This document shows, piece by piece, positions 1-13,702 of a stretch of 64,000 nt of DNA (positions are counted from its first letter, which is position 1; each line of letters begins with the position of its first letter). Origin of the DNA: Atrichornis clamosus (taxonomy: Eukaryota; Chordata; Aves; Passeriformes; Menuridae); the NCBI GenBank assembly GCA_013400975.1, contig WBMZ01012765.1, forward strand, positions 1 through 64,000, read 5' to 3'. Below the pieces are notes generated by a model. The model was not told where the DNA came from and ran no database searches. It worked only from the letters and a program-made list of their open reading frames with translations. A program made the position numbers and the translations under genes.

Positions 1-170
1 GGCGCCGCCGGCCCCGGCCCCGCTTCGATCCGCTTTCTCGATATTGTGGGCTCTGCCCTGCGGTTCCACTACGGAATGCGAGTGTGAGCTGCATTTCAAG
101 GAGGACAGCATCGTTCGCATCGTGTGCGAGCGCTGAACGAGGCGGCAGAGCGGGCTGCGGCTGTGTTTGA
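1..170. other. CpG-rich segment at window edge, identity unknown
   Basis: The first 170 bases are much richer in CpG than the following 28 kb and look like the right edge of a CpG island. On the + strand a frame open from base 2 ends ...CECELHFKEDSIVRIVCER followed by TGA at 137-139; I do not recognise the peptide. A donor-like ACG|GTAGGA occurs near 201. Options are the last or first exon of an unknown + strand transcript, or the upstream shore of another - strand CACNA1C promoter lying to the left. The sequence alone does not decide. Confidence 0.4.
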
Positions 171-3100
171 TCCCCTACGAGCACGCAAACACAGGCACGG
201 TAGGAAGGCAGCGGAAGGGAGAGATACTCAGGGATAAGTTGCACAGACGAGAGGATGCACAGATGTTTAAACAGATTAATCAAGCTAGGATTTGCAAAAT
301 CCTTGGTGGAAACACCAAAGTGCTCCACTGGTATCCCACCACTTGCTTTAATTATGCCTGTCATTTGGCCCTCTATAATTGAAGCCTCCACAGAGAGCAA
401 AAATGACTCCTTTAAAATGAAATGCGAACTGAATGCAGTACGTGTTAAACCTATCTGGACTCTCCGAGCTGCCATGTTAAAGAGATGCAGAGTTCCAAAG
501 CACCCCTCACAATCACTGCAGAAACTGCCACAACCTGAAGAACTAAACCACTCTGACATACACGGAGGTGAATGTCTGGAATACCGTGTCCTATGTGCAA
601 ACCCATGGCTGTAGACTCTCACTATAACCAAGTATCCATCTAACATCACATGCATGCAATACTATTTGTGGAACTTAAAACGCAGTGATTATTTCCTTTC
701 AAGTGATTTTCCATTTTAACCAGAAAAAGAGTATTTAGAATTGATAATACCCCTATAAAAGAATTACTTTCGAACAAACTTAGTGCCTTCTCTATAAATC
801 CCATTTCAGTGGGATGTATCAAATACCCACCTCTTTGTGAGGCTTTCTCCCCACCACTTTAAATGAGTTGTCTCTCAGCTGGAACTCAAAATATAATAGA
901 AAACACCACCACCTAACAGATTTTGGGAAAGGAACAAGAAAACAGCACATCCACATGGAAATACAAGAGAAACTGGATTAGATGTAAAGCACTTACCGAA
1001 AACTGAATGCAGCCAAAGTACTTGTCCTAAATAAAGGTCATTTTGGTTTCTAATAACCACTGATCATCACAACTTCTGCATTAGATGCTATTCAAGGGGT
1101 AATTAACCAACACCATATTGCCATTGACAGCATGTAGAGGCACAGCTTTATTTCTGACTCAGGAGGAAGAGTTCCTCTGAGCAATTAAAATACTCTGTCC
1201 TCTATTGCCTAGTTTTTCTCTAATAATGTCACATGCACTTACCCCATTTAACTTACCAGATCAAGCAAGATCATGGCTAGAGGTAGAATTGCAATGTATT
1301 GGCTTTCATTTTCAATTCAAGTTGCCTTTTCTTTAAAAAGTCAAGTCCTTCCTTCACCATTATAAAGAGAACTGAACGGAAAACCCTTCACTGCCTATAT
1401 TTGTTGCGTAAATGTACATTTTATTTTTCACGTTGTGACCATAAATCCTTGCCATTTTGGATGGTGCTAATTCCATCTTTTTCACCCATGAGTCAACTGA
1501 TCTTGCATGATTCACCCTTGCGTGGACATAGTGTCTGGGGAAGTAAGTGCACACTGATTGCTCCTGTACAGAAATCAAACACTGGTGGAGCACCTGTAAA
1601 TACTTCTTTTGCCTTTCTTGGGTCACATTCTCAGCTAGCTAAAGATTTATGTACAGTATTATTTAAACAGTTAAAATCCACATAGCCTTGCTGTATGCCA
1701 GCTCACATATGTATGCAGGCACATACACAAGCTGTCTCTGACACCTACAAATCTCTTTCTCCGTTCTTTATCCCTCTCTGCCAAGCTCCCACAGTAGGAC
1801 ACAAGTTGGGCCAATTACCAAAAATCAAATACAGAAGAAAAATAGAACAAGAAACAAGAATATTAGCTGGCATTAATTTCTTCAGCATAAATACAATTCT
1901 ACTATAACGTGAGGTTTCCTTACTCAGCAATTCTAATGCAAATAATTTTCTATACAGAGAAGTGGAAAGAAACTGATTGTAGGATTAAGATGGAAAGATC
2001 AGGCTAATGAAAGAGAATCAGGTGGTATAAGAGTGAACATCACACCTTCCCCTAAAGCATTTGTATTGTCCACGTACACAAAGAAGACGTAGTCCATGAA
2101 AACAGGTTTGGTAAAGAGTAAAGTAAAGGTGTTTGTAAGATTTTTTCTGTGATTACTGAAATGCACGTTTAATGTTCATTCCACCAGGAAAGAACTTGAG
2201 GTGTTAACCTTCACAGAAACTAGGAAAATCAGCCTTCTTCAGAGTTCAATCCCGACAGACAGAGCCCGAAGAGGGGTATACAAGTGAGAGAAGATCTTTA
2301 AAAACAATTATGAAATAATTATTATTTGAATACAAAACTAATTTAAAAGTTCTTAGTCCCTGCCTGATATGGCAGCCAGCAGATATAGAGGTGAAATGGA
2401 CACTGTAATGATCAGACATAAGGGTATCTTACACTGGCCTGAATCTGTGCTTGTAGACTTCCTCTGAGCAGTTGACTCTGGACTGAACACATGGTGCAAT
2501 GTCTATGCAGCCTCAGGCCAGCTCTAAGGTGGAGATACGAGTTTTTTATCCCACGCAATGCTACAAGGAGAAAAACTGTTCTCCAGTTGCTCTGAGAACA
2601 ATAGTAATGAGGGCCATATAAAGCACCAAGTCAGAGATTTCTGGAAAACTGCTATTTAAGGTTATAAAGTGTCCAAAAATGACTTGTAGGGTACATACTG
2701 TGAACATGCAAGTCCATTCTGCATGTCAGGAATATTTTGTTCTCTGTACAATATAGCAGCCCTTCCCTCTTATCCAGCCTTCTACAGAGTATACTGGGCA
2801 CAACAGCTTCTTCAAAATCCCATATCAGCACTTGCATCCATCTTCACAACAGAAATCCCCTGAATAGTTTTTGCAGGAGAATGTGTCCTTGATTCAAAAA
2901 GGAGTTACTGTTAAGCTGTATTGAACAGCGGGGCTAGAAAGCAATGGGATGAAAACAGACAAAAGTGTGCAGTAACTCTGCACTGAACTATTTTCATAAC
3001 TTATAAAATTATTTGTAAGGCTCTTCAAAGCAGTCTCAGTACTTTTTAAATGATGTAGGGTATTTTATTGGGCCTACTGCATGGGCTGTCTAATTGCAGT

Positions 3101-6100
3101 AGATTATGTTCACACTGTTTTGGCAGTAATGCCTTTCACTATAAAACAAAAAGTCGAATTCTTCAAAAGTGAAAAGAACTGTATTTTATCCCAGAAATAG
3201 TACTAATGCTCACAATACAAATGCAACTCCTTCCAGGGCCAATTCAGAGAAGCAGTGCCAGAGCTCTGTATTACTTTGCTGAAAGGTATTTTTTTTCCCT
3301 GCAGATTTTAGGTTTTGCACCTCCGCCAACAAACAGAGAAGGCTTCTCATAAGAATTGGTGCTGCCTTGCACTGAAAACTATGGGATTTCTTCCCTCTGA
3401 TTTACATAAATGGGATCTAAACACAGTGCAGTCTAACCCTCCCTTTTCTCAAAGGCTAACATGTCAATAATTCTGGTTTCTGTCTAGTGTCTGTTTCCTT
3501 CAGACCATTCAAGCCCAAAGCAACGGCCTGATTAGTCCTGGGTACACTAAAAGAATCACTGTGTGTGAATAACGTCATACTCTGAACAACTTCTGTCATT
3601 TCTGACAAGACTGCATTGTTGTTCCATACACAGTAAAACAGCAGTATTGGGTATTTGCTGGTATTGCGTGACCACCATGTAATTTTTTAAAATGAAATAT
3701 TGATGATAACAAAATTTTCTCTTATTTCAGGACTGCTCTGGTAAGAATTGTTCTCAAAGTTATTTTTGATTCTTTGTAATCACGTATCATCCAAAACTGT
3801 ATCATCCTCTCCATTTGAACTTCCTATTTGTTAATGAAAAAAATAGCTGTTTGAACCTATGAGAACAGATTTATAAAAATGTTCTTTATTTGACTTTTTT
3901 TGGTTGCTTAATTTTAATTGAAATGAAAATAATCGATAGTCCTATGTAAAGCTATTCAAAGTGTGGTCAGGAAAATGCAGACATTTAAAAGCTATCAACA
4001 AGACAGAACACAGGAGATTTTCTCAAGATAAAAAGAAATCTGGAATGGACAGGGAAAGGAAGGCTGATGATCAGGATTTCTATGTGATTTCATTTCTTAG
4101 AATCTGGAATAGTGACATACACGCAGCAACTTTTGGAATTTTATATTGTGAAAAAGATTGATTTTCAAAGTCAGCTTGGAAAACTTGGCTGTATTTTTCA
4201 AATTAATAAGCTTTGAAATTTCAGTCATTAGCTTTTATATTTACATCTAAATGTTTTCAAGCAACTACAAAAAATTAGAAGGGAAATGATAAGATTATCA
4301 AAATATTGTATGCCCCACTAAAGCGTATTAAGGCCTAGTATTGGTAAATGAGAGAAAATATGAGATCTAAGGGGAAAAAAGGAAAGAACGAAATAATTGA
4401 CAACTGTGCAGGAAAGCAGCTAGTAAGCAGAATAAATGGTCATTAGACACAGAAGAGAAGGAAGTAGATGAAATTGAAAGCCTTCAAGTAGGTTTTGATC
4501 TCCTAGACTGCAGAAGCCTCTAGAAAGTAACCTGGATATCTGAAAGTGTGATTTTATTCAAACCTTGCTGACTATCTTAGCTGTCAGCTGTGATCTGTGA
4601 TTCAATGGGTGGTGGCAGTGGTGCTTTTTGTAATTCCAACCGTAGAAATGGAAGAACTCACCATTTACCTCTGTAAACACGGGATTGGTGTTTGATTACT
4701 ACATAGCATTGCATGAATATATGCACAATTTTATAGTGTAGCAGCAAACTGCTTGAACACTGAAAGGACAAAACAGACATTTGTCCCAAGTTAAAATATA
4801 AATGCAGCTATGTTTATCAGCCTTGAAAAGAACTTTTGGCAGTTTTCCTTATGCCATCACCATCATGGATACCCGACCATGGTGCTGATTAGAGCACTGA
4901 GGGAGGAAGGTTTAACACCTTTGCAGAATTTCAATACAAAAGTGTTCTCTGTTCCTCAAGAAGGAAAAACAATTGCTGGCTCTGCCAAAAAAGCTTAAGG
5001 GAAAGACCTGAACTTCACAAGAAGTGTTGCACTGCTTCTATTTTAGATTAAAAAATTAATTGAGCCTATCTAGACTGTTTATGTGCTGCTATGAAGAGAT
5101 CTAAACTCAGCAGTTTTTCATTAGCTACTTCTAATTTAAAAAAAAGATTAAAAAGCAAAATTGTTGCTGTTAATAATAGTCTAAAATCATCAGTTAAACA
5201 AAACACATGAACTTATAATATCTACAAGAAGATATCCAATGAAAAATGAGATTTGAATCCAATCAGCCTACACTTTGGTGAAAATAATCATGCAAACTGT
5301 TGAGAGTATCTTAGATACTCGCCATTGCTAACACAACAAAAATTAAGGACTTCCTACCGTTCCAATCTTCTAACATAGTTCTACAAAATACTCAGGAATA
5401 TGTAGTTTGTATCTTGTTCGTAACTAAGAACCACATATAAGTTGAGATTAAGGGCAAGCACAAAGAGACTTTTTTGGAAGGGCTGGGTTCTTCAACGAAT
5501 AAATTTTTGTGAGCTGTTGAGGAACACCTGACAGTGACTTAAGAATTACATGATGTTGACATTTGGAAGTCTCAGTGGACCTATTTAGTAAACAATGAAA
5601 ACTACACAAAGTCAAAATAAGAAGTAAATGCAGAAAAATATATTTAGCTACTACCACTAATTCCAAGTATAAAATTAATAAGCTGAATTCAAAAAAGGAA
5701 AACAAAATAATGTTGGGGTGGGCTATAAGACCAAATTCCTTCCTTGTCTTCTGGAATTTAAAGAGTCAGAACTTTTAAACATGCTCTGTCAACACAGAAG
5801 ATTATTGACAAACTCAAGGAAGCCAGCAATTTGGAGTTCTGACAGATTTTAGAGGATTTGCAATAATCACTAATGAGATTAAATGGTCTAAAAATACATC
5901 ATCTTACGTATCAGCTGCAAGGAAGATCATTAATTTGTTAGAATAGTCAGTTACTGTGATGTTGGCCTGATACACAACATCAACATTTCATTTTCAACAA
6001 TGGGTCTTTCTACACTAAGGACTAAGGACTAAACTGCTTAGTAAGTGTATCTGGTTATAATGCAGTCTTTGTGGTGTTCCTCTGGCTTTTTTTTCCACAA

Positions 6101-9100
6101 TTATTTCTCTCAAAAAAGAAGAAAAACACAACTCATCCAACAATCAGCCTCTGTTTCAACTGCAGCAACTTTATTTTGTGTGATCTTAAAATCTATTCTA
6201 CAACTTGCAGTTCCTACTGCCTCCTGTTAAAATGACTGGTAACTGTTTAGCTGAATAATGATTTTGTGGTCAATTCAAAAAGGCACTAAGTTAGAAACAA
6301 CTTCCATATGTAGCCATGTTTGATTTCAACTTCAGCTTCCAGAATTCTATGGTTACAGACTATAGTCAGACCAGAGTTATCTCAGTGTCACCTAAACATT
6401 GTGTTCAATTTTTTGCAAACCACCCTTTAAAGCAAAATTAGTTCCAATAGATTGCTCAAAATAGCTCTCTTTAATTCCAAAAAAAAAAAATCATCAAAAC
6501 ACCACAAGCAAATGCTACACCAAACCCTAATTGAATTGGTTATATCATCAACTTTAAAACTGTATATTTCATTATGGTTCCATCCCAACTAATTGCTCCC
6601 CTAGCACATCCAAAAGCTCATTTAGTGGGACTTTATTAAAGTGTTACAAAAGTTTTGGAAGTGTAAAATAAAGCATGTTTGAAAGTGTATTTTGCTGGAG
6701 AGATATTAAAGGTATCCTGAAAAGGTTCCTGAACACTATATAAATTAAATCTGCTTCAATTGCATGGATTTGGGCTTGCACACAACAGTTATTCAGATAG
6801 CTTTAATTTTAAAATGGTTGTGTGGCTCTCATTGTGAACTCCAAGACTATTGCAAATACTTCCAAACACTTGTAGCAACATGTAATGGGTGGTTGCCTGA
6901 ATATGTGCTTTCCAAAGTTTACTTAGCTGCAGGGGAACCTTGATGGAACAGAAGCAGAAAAATAGGTGAAGTGACAGTAGCAAAGTTGAGAGTATTATTT
7001 GATTCAGAGGATAATATAGTAAGGTAGTAGGTTTTGAATCAATACAGTATGAGAAATGTTAATTATGTTTGCAGTTTCTCAAAAATAATCTGAAGCTTCA
7101 GAAGCTGAGAAAAAAATGTTATACTGTTATTTAAACTGCCCCTCCAACATGGAATCAGAACAGTTTATTTATGTCTCCACTTTTAATTCTTCCATCTTTT
7201 CTTAAATATGCAGACAAGCAAAATGAAACAAATAAACAATTTTAAAATCTTTACTCTCTAGTTCCACATGTTCTGAAGAAATTATTTATATTTCCATAAC
7301 ATAAACGGCTAAGAGTTCAGTTACTTTATAATGCCATCAGTGTGTACACTAGTTTATAAGAGTTGCCTCTCCAGAACTCCATGAGACCAAGAAAGACCAA
7401 GCTAAGTTCCTAACATACATGTGAAGAGGAGAAAGCTAGAAAGAAAGCGAGAAAGCTAGAAAGAAACAAGAAAGCAAGAAAAAGAGTTTTATCTGAAAGA
7501 AATTCATCACAAGAAGTATGTTTTCCAGATCAGGTTTAATCTCCTCTTTTTATTTAGGGCGAGAGTAGTGAGAAATTGAGAAAGACCACCTACAGCTTGA
7601 ACTTCAAATAGTAATAATTTTACACTGAGGGGAAAACAGGAAGGTTTCAGAAAAAATTTTTAAGTTTTATCTGACTTTTTCTTTTACACTATGGGTAGAG
7701 AAGCTAATAACTTTTAATAAGAAAAAACAAAATCAAAAGAGAATCGAAAGCTTGTACTAATTACACATACAGCAAGCACATATATTTGCATCATTTCATT
7801 CCTTGACATTATCCTCCTTTCCTGTCCCATCCCCCTTAGCTTTTCACATGGTCTTCTTAAATCGGCAAAGAACAGTCGTAAAGAACTGAGGTCTTGACCC
7901 TGATAAAATATAATGATATTTATCATAGGTAATCTTTCAAATAGGTAAAAACAGAATAAATGTCTGACCCAATGCTGCACAAGCAACAAACTAAAGAGAA
8001 GTGAAGAGGCCCCCACTTCCCACTCTGCTCCCCAACTGCCTTTTCAGATCTCCTCTATATCTCATTACCTGTATTTCCCTAAGACAGTTTGAGTTTTCTG
8101 ACTTCAGAAGATTGAGTGAGTGGAAGCAAGATTAACATTTCAGACGTGGCTCCTTAACAACTAAATCCCCAGAGAAGTGTCTCTATCCAGTTCTTTAGTT
8201 TCTTCTTCTAGACTTCCAGAGCAAAAGAAAGCCAGGCTCTTTACAAACAGGCACAAGTGACAGTGGTCATAAACCAAAACACAGGATGGTCCAAAAGAAA
8301 AGTCTTTTCCACCCTGTGAGCTCTCAGGCACGAGACCATTTTCCTTTAGTCTGAAGGGTACTTCTTTTGCATCAAAAGAATACAAAATGCTCAAAATCTT
8401 AGTTCCATCTGTATCATTGTAATGCAAAAGGCTTGATCATTCTGTTTATTGAGTAACTGTTGGACAGTTTTCCCTCTTCAGTCTCAGAGTCTCTGACTTT
8501 TACAATTACTGTATCATCTGCTGCCATCTCCTGAAGAAACACAGCTTGAAATTTGGAGAAAGACAGGGAAATGGAGGTATCAACATTCTGAGCTTTCTAC
8601 TGGTCAGTGCAGCCTGTCAGTCCCAAAGGAAAAGTGTAGCCTGAAAGTTCCAGGCTGGTAGATTTTGAGAATGCAGAAAATGAATACGTAAATAATATGG
8701 GACCTTTACATCCCTCTGATTCCATTTCTCTTCCATTCAAATCTGTCGTGTTTATGGCAATTGCTGCCACGCACAACAGGGGCTGCTGGTTTCCACTGCA
8801 GCCTGAGGAAGGAACTCTTATCAGCACAAGCACAACAGTGCACTATAGAGCAGAGAAAATCCACAGTACATGGGCTGCACAAAGAGTACCTGATTTAATA
8901 AGGCATGTGACTGTTGTTCTAACATGAATAGGCATAGATTTGTGCCCAGGGGATGGACTGACAGATTTCACGTTTTGAATATCTGTGTTTAGCTGTATAT
9001 TACTGTACTGCTGTTTTGCAGCCCAGCGGATGTCTAGAAGCAAAAGACATCAATTAGTTGAAGAAGGAAGAAACTAGGGAGGAAATTTTGCTCTCACAAT

Positions 9101-12100
9101 AAAATAGGTTGACAGAAGAAGAATGCTACAGGGAAAAAGAAAAAAAGAAAAAAATGAAAAAAAAAGCACAACAAAGCCTAAACAAACGCTGCTTGGCCCA
9201 GTGACCCAAAGACATCCAGTAAGATGATCCTGACCACAGCCTGAAATGACTCCATATCTATACTTACATAAATCTTCTTTTTTGTGCTAGTGTATCAGCT
9301 TCAGTTAACCAGAAATAGAACTACAGAAATAGACCTATAACCATATATAAACAATTTTTTCTTCTGTGCTCCTCCAGTTTTTAAAAATCATTTTAAAATC
9401 ATACAGCTATTTTTAAACCAGATTTTTGCAGCTTAACTGGTCTAGCATATCAAAACAATGTAGTCATCAAGAGAGTTATAAAGATAGAGGAACAAGCACA
9501 CCATGAAAGAATGGCAGATGGTATTATTGTCAAAATGTAAGTGAGCTAATGGTCAAGTCCAATCATTCATTGAAAGCTACATCATGCCTGAACTTTCACA
9601 CATGAAGAACACAAGGTTTAAATGTCTTAATTTATTTTACAAATATTCTACTGATGAATAACAAGCAGAATCCACAGATCCTCCCCAGTGCAGGGGAAAT
9701 CCACAGACTTTCCTAGGGAACTAAACATATGTATTTGCTAAGACCAAAACTGTTTCCAGAGGAGCTGTTGAATCTGACAAGATCTCACACAAGAATTATA
9801 CTGATGTAGGTCAATCAGTTTTACCAAATTACTCCCAACTTACATTATTACAAATGAGATCACGATGCCATTTAGTCTTCAATGGAAGTAAAAACTAACC
9901 CATAAAGATGCATCTGCACTTCAGTATTCAGCAAAATGGAAGTGATGAATCACACTCTTGCCCTAAGAGTGACACAAAGGAGCAATCAGCTTGAGCTGAT
10001 GTTCTGGCACTGGCTAAGAACGTACTCGTGACTCTCCGCGTTCTAAGTTTCTCAGTCCTTGAGTTGAAGCTCCCATAGTTTGCAGCAGCATAAAATACAG
10101 TCACTGATGATATTCAGAGTGCCTTGCATCCAAAAACACTTCAGAGCACACAAAGATTGTTTAAAAATAATTTTACTAGTCACAAAGATAGAATTGACAT
10201 TTGAGTTAAAGCTTCATTTTGAATTAACACCACACCACACTTTGAAATTGGAATTGAAAAATGCCATGTGAAATGGTTTAGGTACTGTAAGAACTTGGTC
10301 AGAATGTGAATATGAAAAGGTTCAGTGAGATGTATAATGACCATAAATTGTTGAGCTATGAGTAGTACACTACAGTTGCAGAGAGGTTGCACGCTAGGCA
10401 GCACAGTGAAACCCAAAACAGTTGTGTTAGCTCAGTACTTATTCCAGGAAAAGAATGGAATCTGCTGACTAGCTTCACTACATCTGGTGTCACCCTAGAT
10501 TCTTCTTGAAGTCTCATTTGATTAGTAACTACAACCTATTTTGCAAGAGTTAAATTCCTGGTAATATGGCAAGTAGAACAATTAAAACTGGGCTATACCG
10601 GTGAAGAACCAAATTATGATGCTTACATAGCATTTTAACTCTTTAAAGCATTGCAAAATACTGACTAATTAATTTTCAGAGTGTCCATAAAGACAGCAAA
10701 TTAGATCTTATTCTTTATCCTTGGATTCAACCTGGCTAAATCGCAGGGATCTTGGAAACTTCATAGCAAAATTATACTGGTAGGGGCAAGATCGAATGTA
10801 TTTTCAAAAAAACCAGGGTGTCAGGTCAGTCCTGTGTTAGGAAAAGGTGAGTAGGTGGCTGCCCTGCAATATTCTTACATGTTAACACTCCCCTCTCTGT
10901 TCATAAATACCTCTGAGAATAAATGTTAAATGGACCCTCACAGAAAAGAATATTCCTTCAGCTCTGCAGTTTAAAAAGAGTTTAGAGGGTTTTTAAAAGA
11001 AAACTTAAGCTCTACACCAGCTTCCACCTACTTTTTGTCTTTCTTTATATACGTACTGCTCTAGTATACAACAGATATGCTCTTCTTAATAGATCAAAGA
11101 GTACAGGTAGAAGTCTTAGGCCTTTCAAAGGCAAAATGAATGGTAGACCACGGGGGTCAAGAGTAAGGGGTAAAAGGTAAATCACAATTGTACTCCCAAT
11201 TAATTTGCTGTTTCCTGTCAGCCATGACTAAGGCATACAGGCCATCATTTCCAAGCTGGTGGAGCCAGATGGTGTGATGTGATAGAGTTAATATTAATGT
11301 TTGCATGCTGCTTTCTCTTGACTAATCAAGAGTGCTGCTTCACGCTGTTTTGGGGAAGAAGGCTGCAAAGCCAAGGATATCTGTCATTCTAAGGAAACGT
11401 GAAGCAGGAATTTCTCTTTGTTCAGACAGGCTTTGGTTTCTATAGTTGGTACCCAAAGTTTCAGGCAGACACTTTTCTTCAAGCTTTTATTTAAGAGAGT
11501 TGTCACAGTAGGGAATACTCCTCTTCAAAATGCATTGAAATTTACATTTTTTATTTGGACTTGCGGACCATTGCTCTGAGGACACTTCTCTTCCCCTCAA
11601 AGCGTGCTCTAAGATAATATTTGAAAAGTCAAAGCGGTAACTTACAACAGTCACATTCCTTTTACTGCCTATCACAATTTAGCATTTTGCAAAGAATGTA
11701 CAAGAGTTCATTTCATTGAGCTAAAAACACCACAGTATGTTATATCCTTTTCCTGAGCTTTAGAAGAGAAATTCAGGATACTTCTTTACTCTTTCAATCC
11801 CATCAGTGTAAGATTTCTCAAATAAGGAAGCATTTCCAAATGACCCAAATTTGGATACAATTTTGATACTGGAGCACTAACCATTGTCACCACTTTAAAA
11901 TCAATTGGGCTGCATCCTGCAGCACCTAACATTCATTCAGGTAAAATGTTATTCAACTTAAATAGTGACTTCAAATCAATAAGGGCTTCATGATTTCACA
12001 TACTGTTGCTTTTCATTTTTAATAAGGATGGATTTTTAAAGTCCACATAAGCTTCCCTCATCAGCAATTACTGTAACTTTTGATCCTAAATAATCCAGAT

Positions 12101-13664
12101 TTTAATTGTAATCTATTTCTAGAACACACTTTCATCTTAATATATTGCACTTTGTTGGTGATAGATGGGGATTCCATCTTCCCATAGTAAGCAAAAGGAT
12201 TTTTCTAGTAACATTTGCCTTTGTTTTAATTTGAAAGATCTCATTTCTATGGCTTTTGTTCTGATACTTGGTATATTCTCTTATTTAATAAACAGTAATT
12301 CAACTATCTGTCTTCGTATTCTCTAACTATAAAAAATACAGAATTTTAAAAAATTGTTTCCTTTAACATATTCAGTAACACAAAAGCCACTCCAAAACCT
12401 AGACTGAAAGAAAATATTTTCAGCTAAATTACATTATCAAGTCTCATGCAATTTCTATTAACAATATGAACTAAAATCTGGTTTGGCTTTTCATGCTGAA
12501 GTGGTACATCTGATCTTCTCAGGCACAAATGCTATTTTTAAATAAAAAACTGCTTCTATAAATATTTCAGCTTTAAACACCCATAATTCAGTTTCTCTTT
12601 TTTTACATCTAGAATTGCAGCAGGGCCTTGGAGAGGTTAAACAACTACAAAAAACCCTAACATCCACATAATGACTGCTAGTAGCATTTCCCCGTGTTCA
12701 AAGCAGACTGTCCATAATTCAGAGGAGAAGACAAGGTCACTAATAAACATCAGTGAACTGTGTCTGCTTTTGCAAGTTCCACATAAAAATAGTGCATCCC
12801 TAGGAACACAAAACAGACATAATAGATTGGTTCACATCAGAACACACATAAACACAAGAAGCTAATCATCTTTTGATTGCAAGAGGCTCTGACTCAATTA
12901 TTTTGCAACACTAGCAGCAGTCTCTTTGTATAGGGTTAAAAGAAAGGAAAAAAGTTGCTTTGTGACTTTAAGCAATCAGAACTAGCGCCAGAACGAAATT
13001 AAGCTCTTTGTAGACAAAAGTAAAAGGCTGCATTTGGCCTGCTACCATCTACACATTTGGCAGAACTGGACCCAAAAAACTACAGTGTGCATCATGAGGG
13101 CATCTCCAACTGAATAATCCTCTCCCACCAGAAAACACACACCACCTTATTTCTTCTGAATGTAAAAAGTGATTGCAGGAGGGACTGAGGTCATGTGTAT
13201 CACAGCAGAATATCTGAAAACGCAAAAATCACACTGCACTCCCTTCACTACATAAACTACCTTCAGCTCTGAACAGAAAATGCACTCCCCAAGCGACCTG
13301 AGCCATGTGTTCCCCCCATAAGGTGGGAGGGAAACTATATGGCAACCATGAACTCCATGAGTAAAATGTCAGCCTGTGAGAGGCCAACACGTGGAAGTTA
13401 GTACAAGTGGTACATACAGAAAGTGCTCCTGAATAATTTACTCTCATAATAAGAAAACATTGAGGAAAAGAGTGTTGTCATCCTTAATACCCAAGTGACA
13501 ATGACAATTGAATACTCAGAGAAAGACTAATGATTTCTGAAATACTCAAACCCTTTATTAGACATGTTCTCTTATTGAGTTCCAAAGGATAAACCAGAGT
13601 ATGTCTTAAAATACACTATATTTGAATAAGAGATTTACCAGCTGTCCCTCCTTTGCCCCATACT

Positions 13665-13702
13665 CCCCCCTCCCCCCCCAAAAAAAAAAAAAAAGAAAAA
13701 AA
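13665..13702. repeat. C-run / A-run junction tract
   Basis: The + strand reads six C, T, eight C, then fifteen A, G and seven A. This is an abrupt pyrimidine-to-purine homopolymer junction. Such tracts are prone to slippage and to assembly error. Confidence 0.85.
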
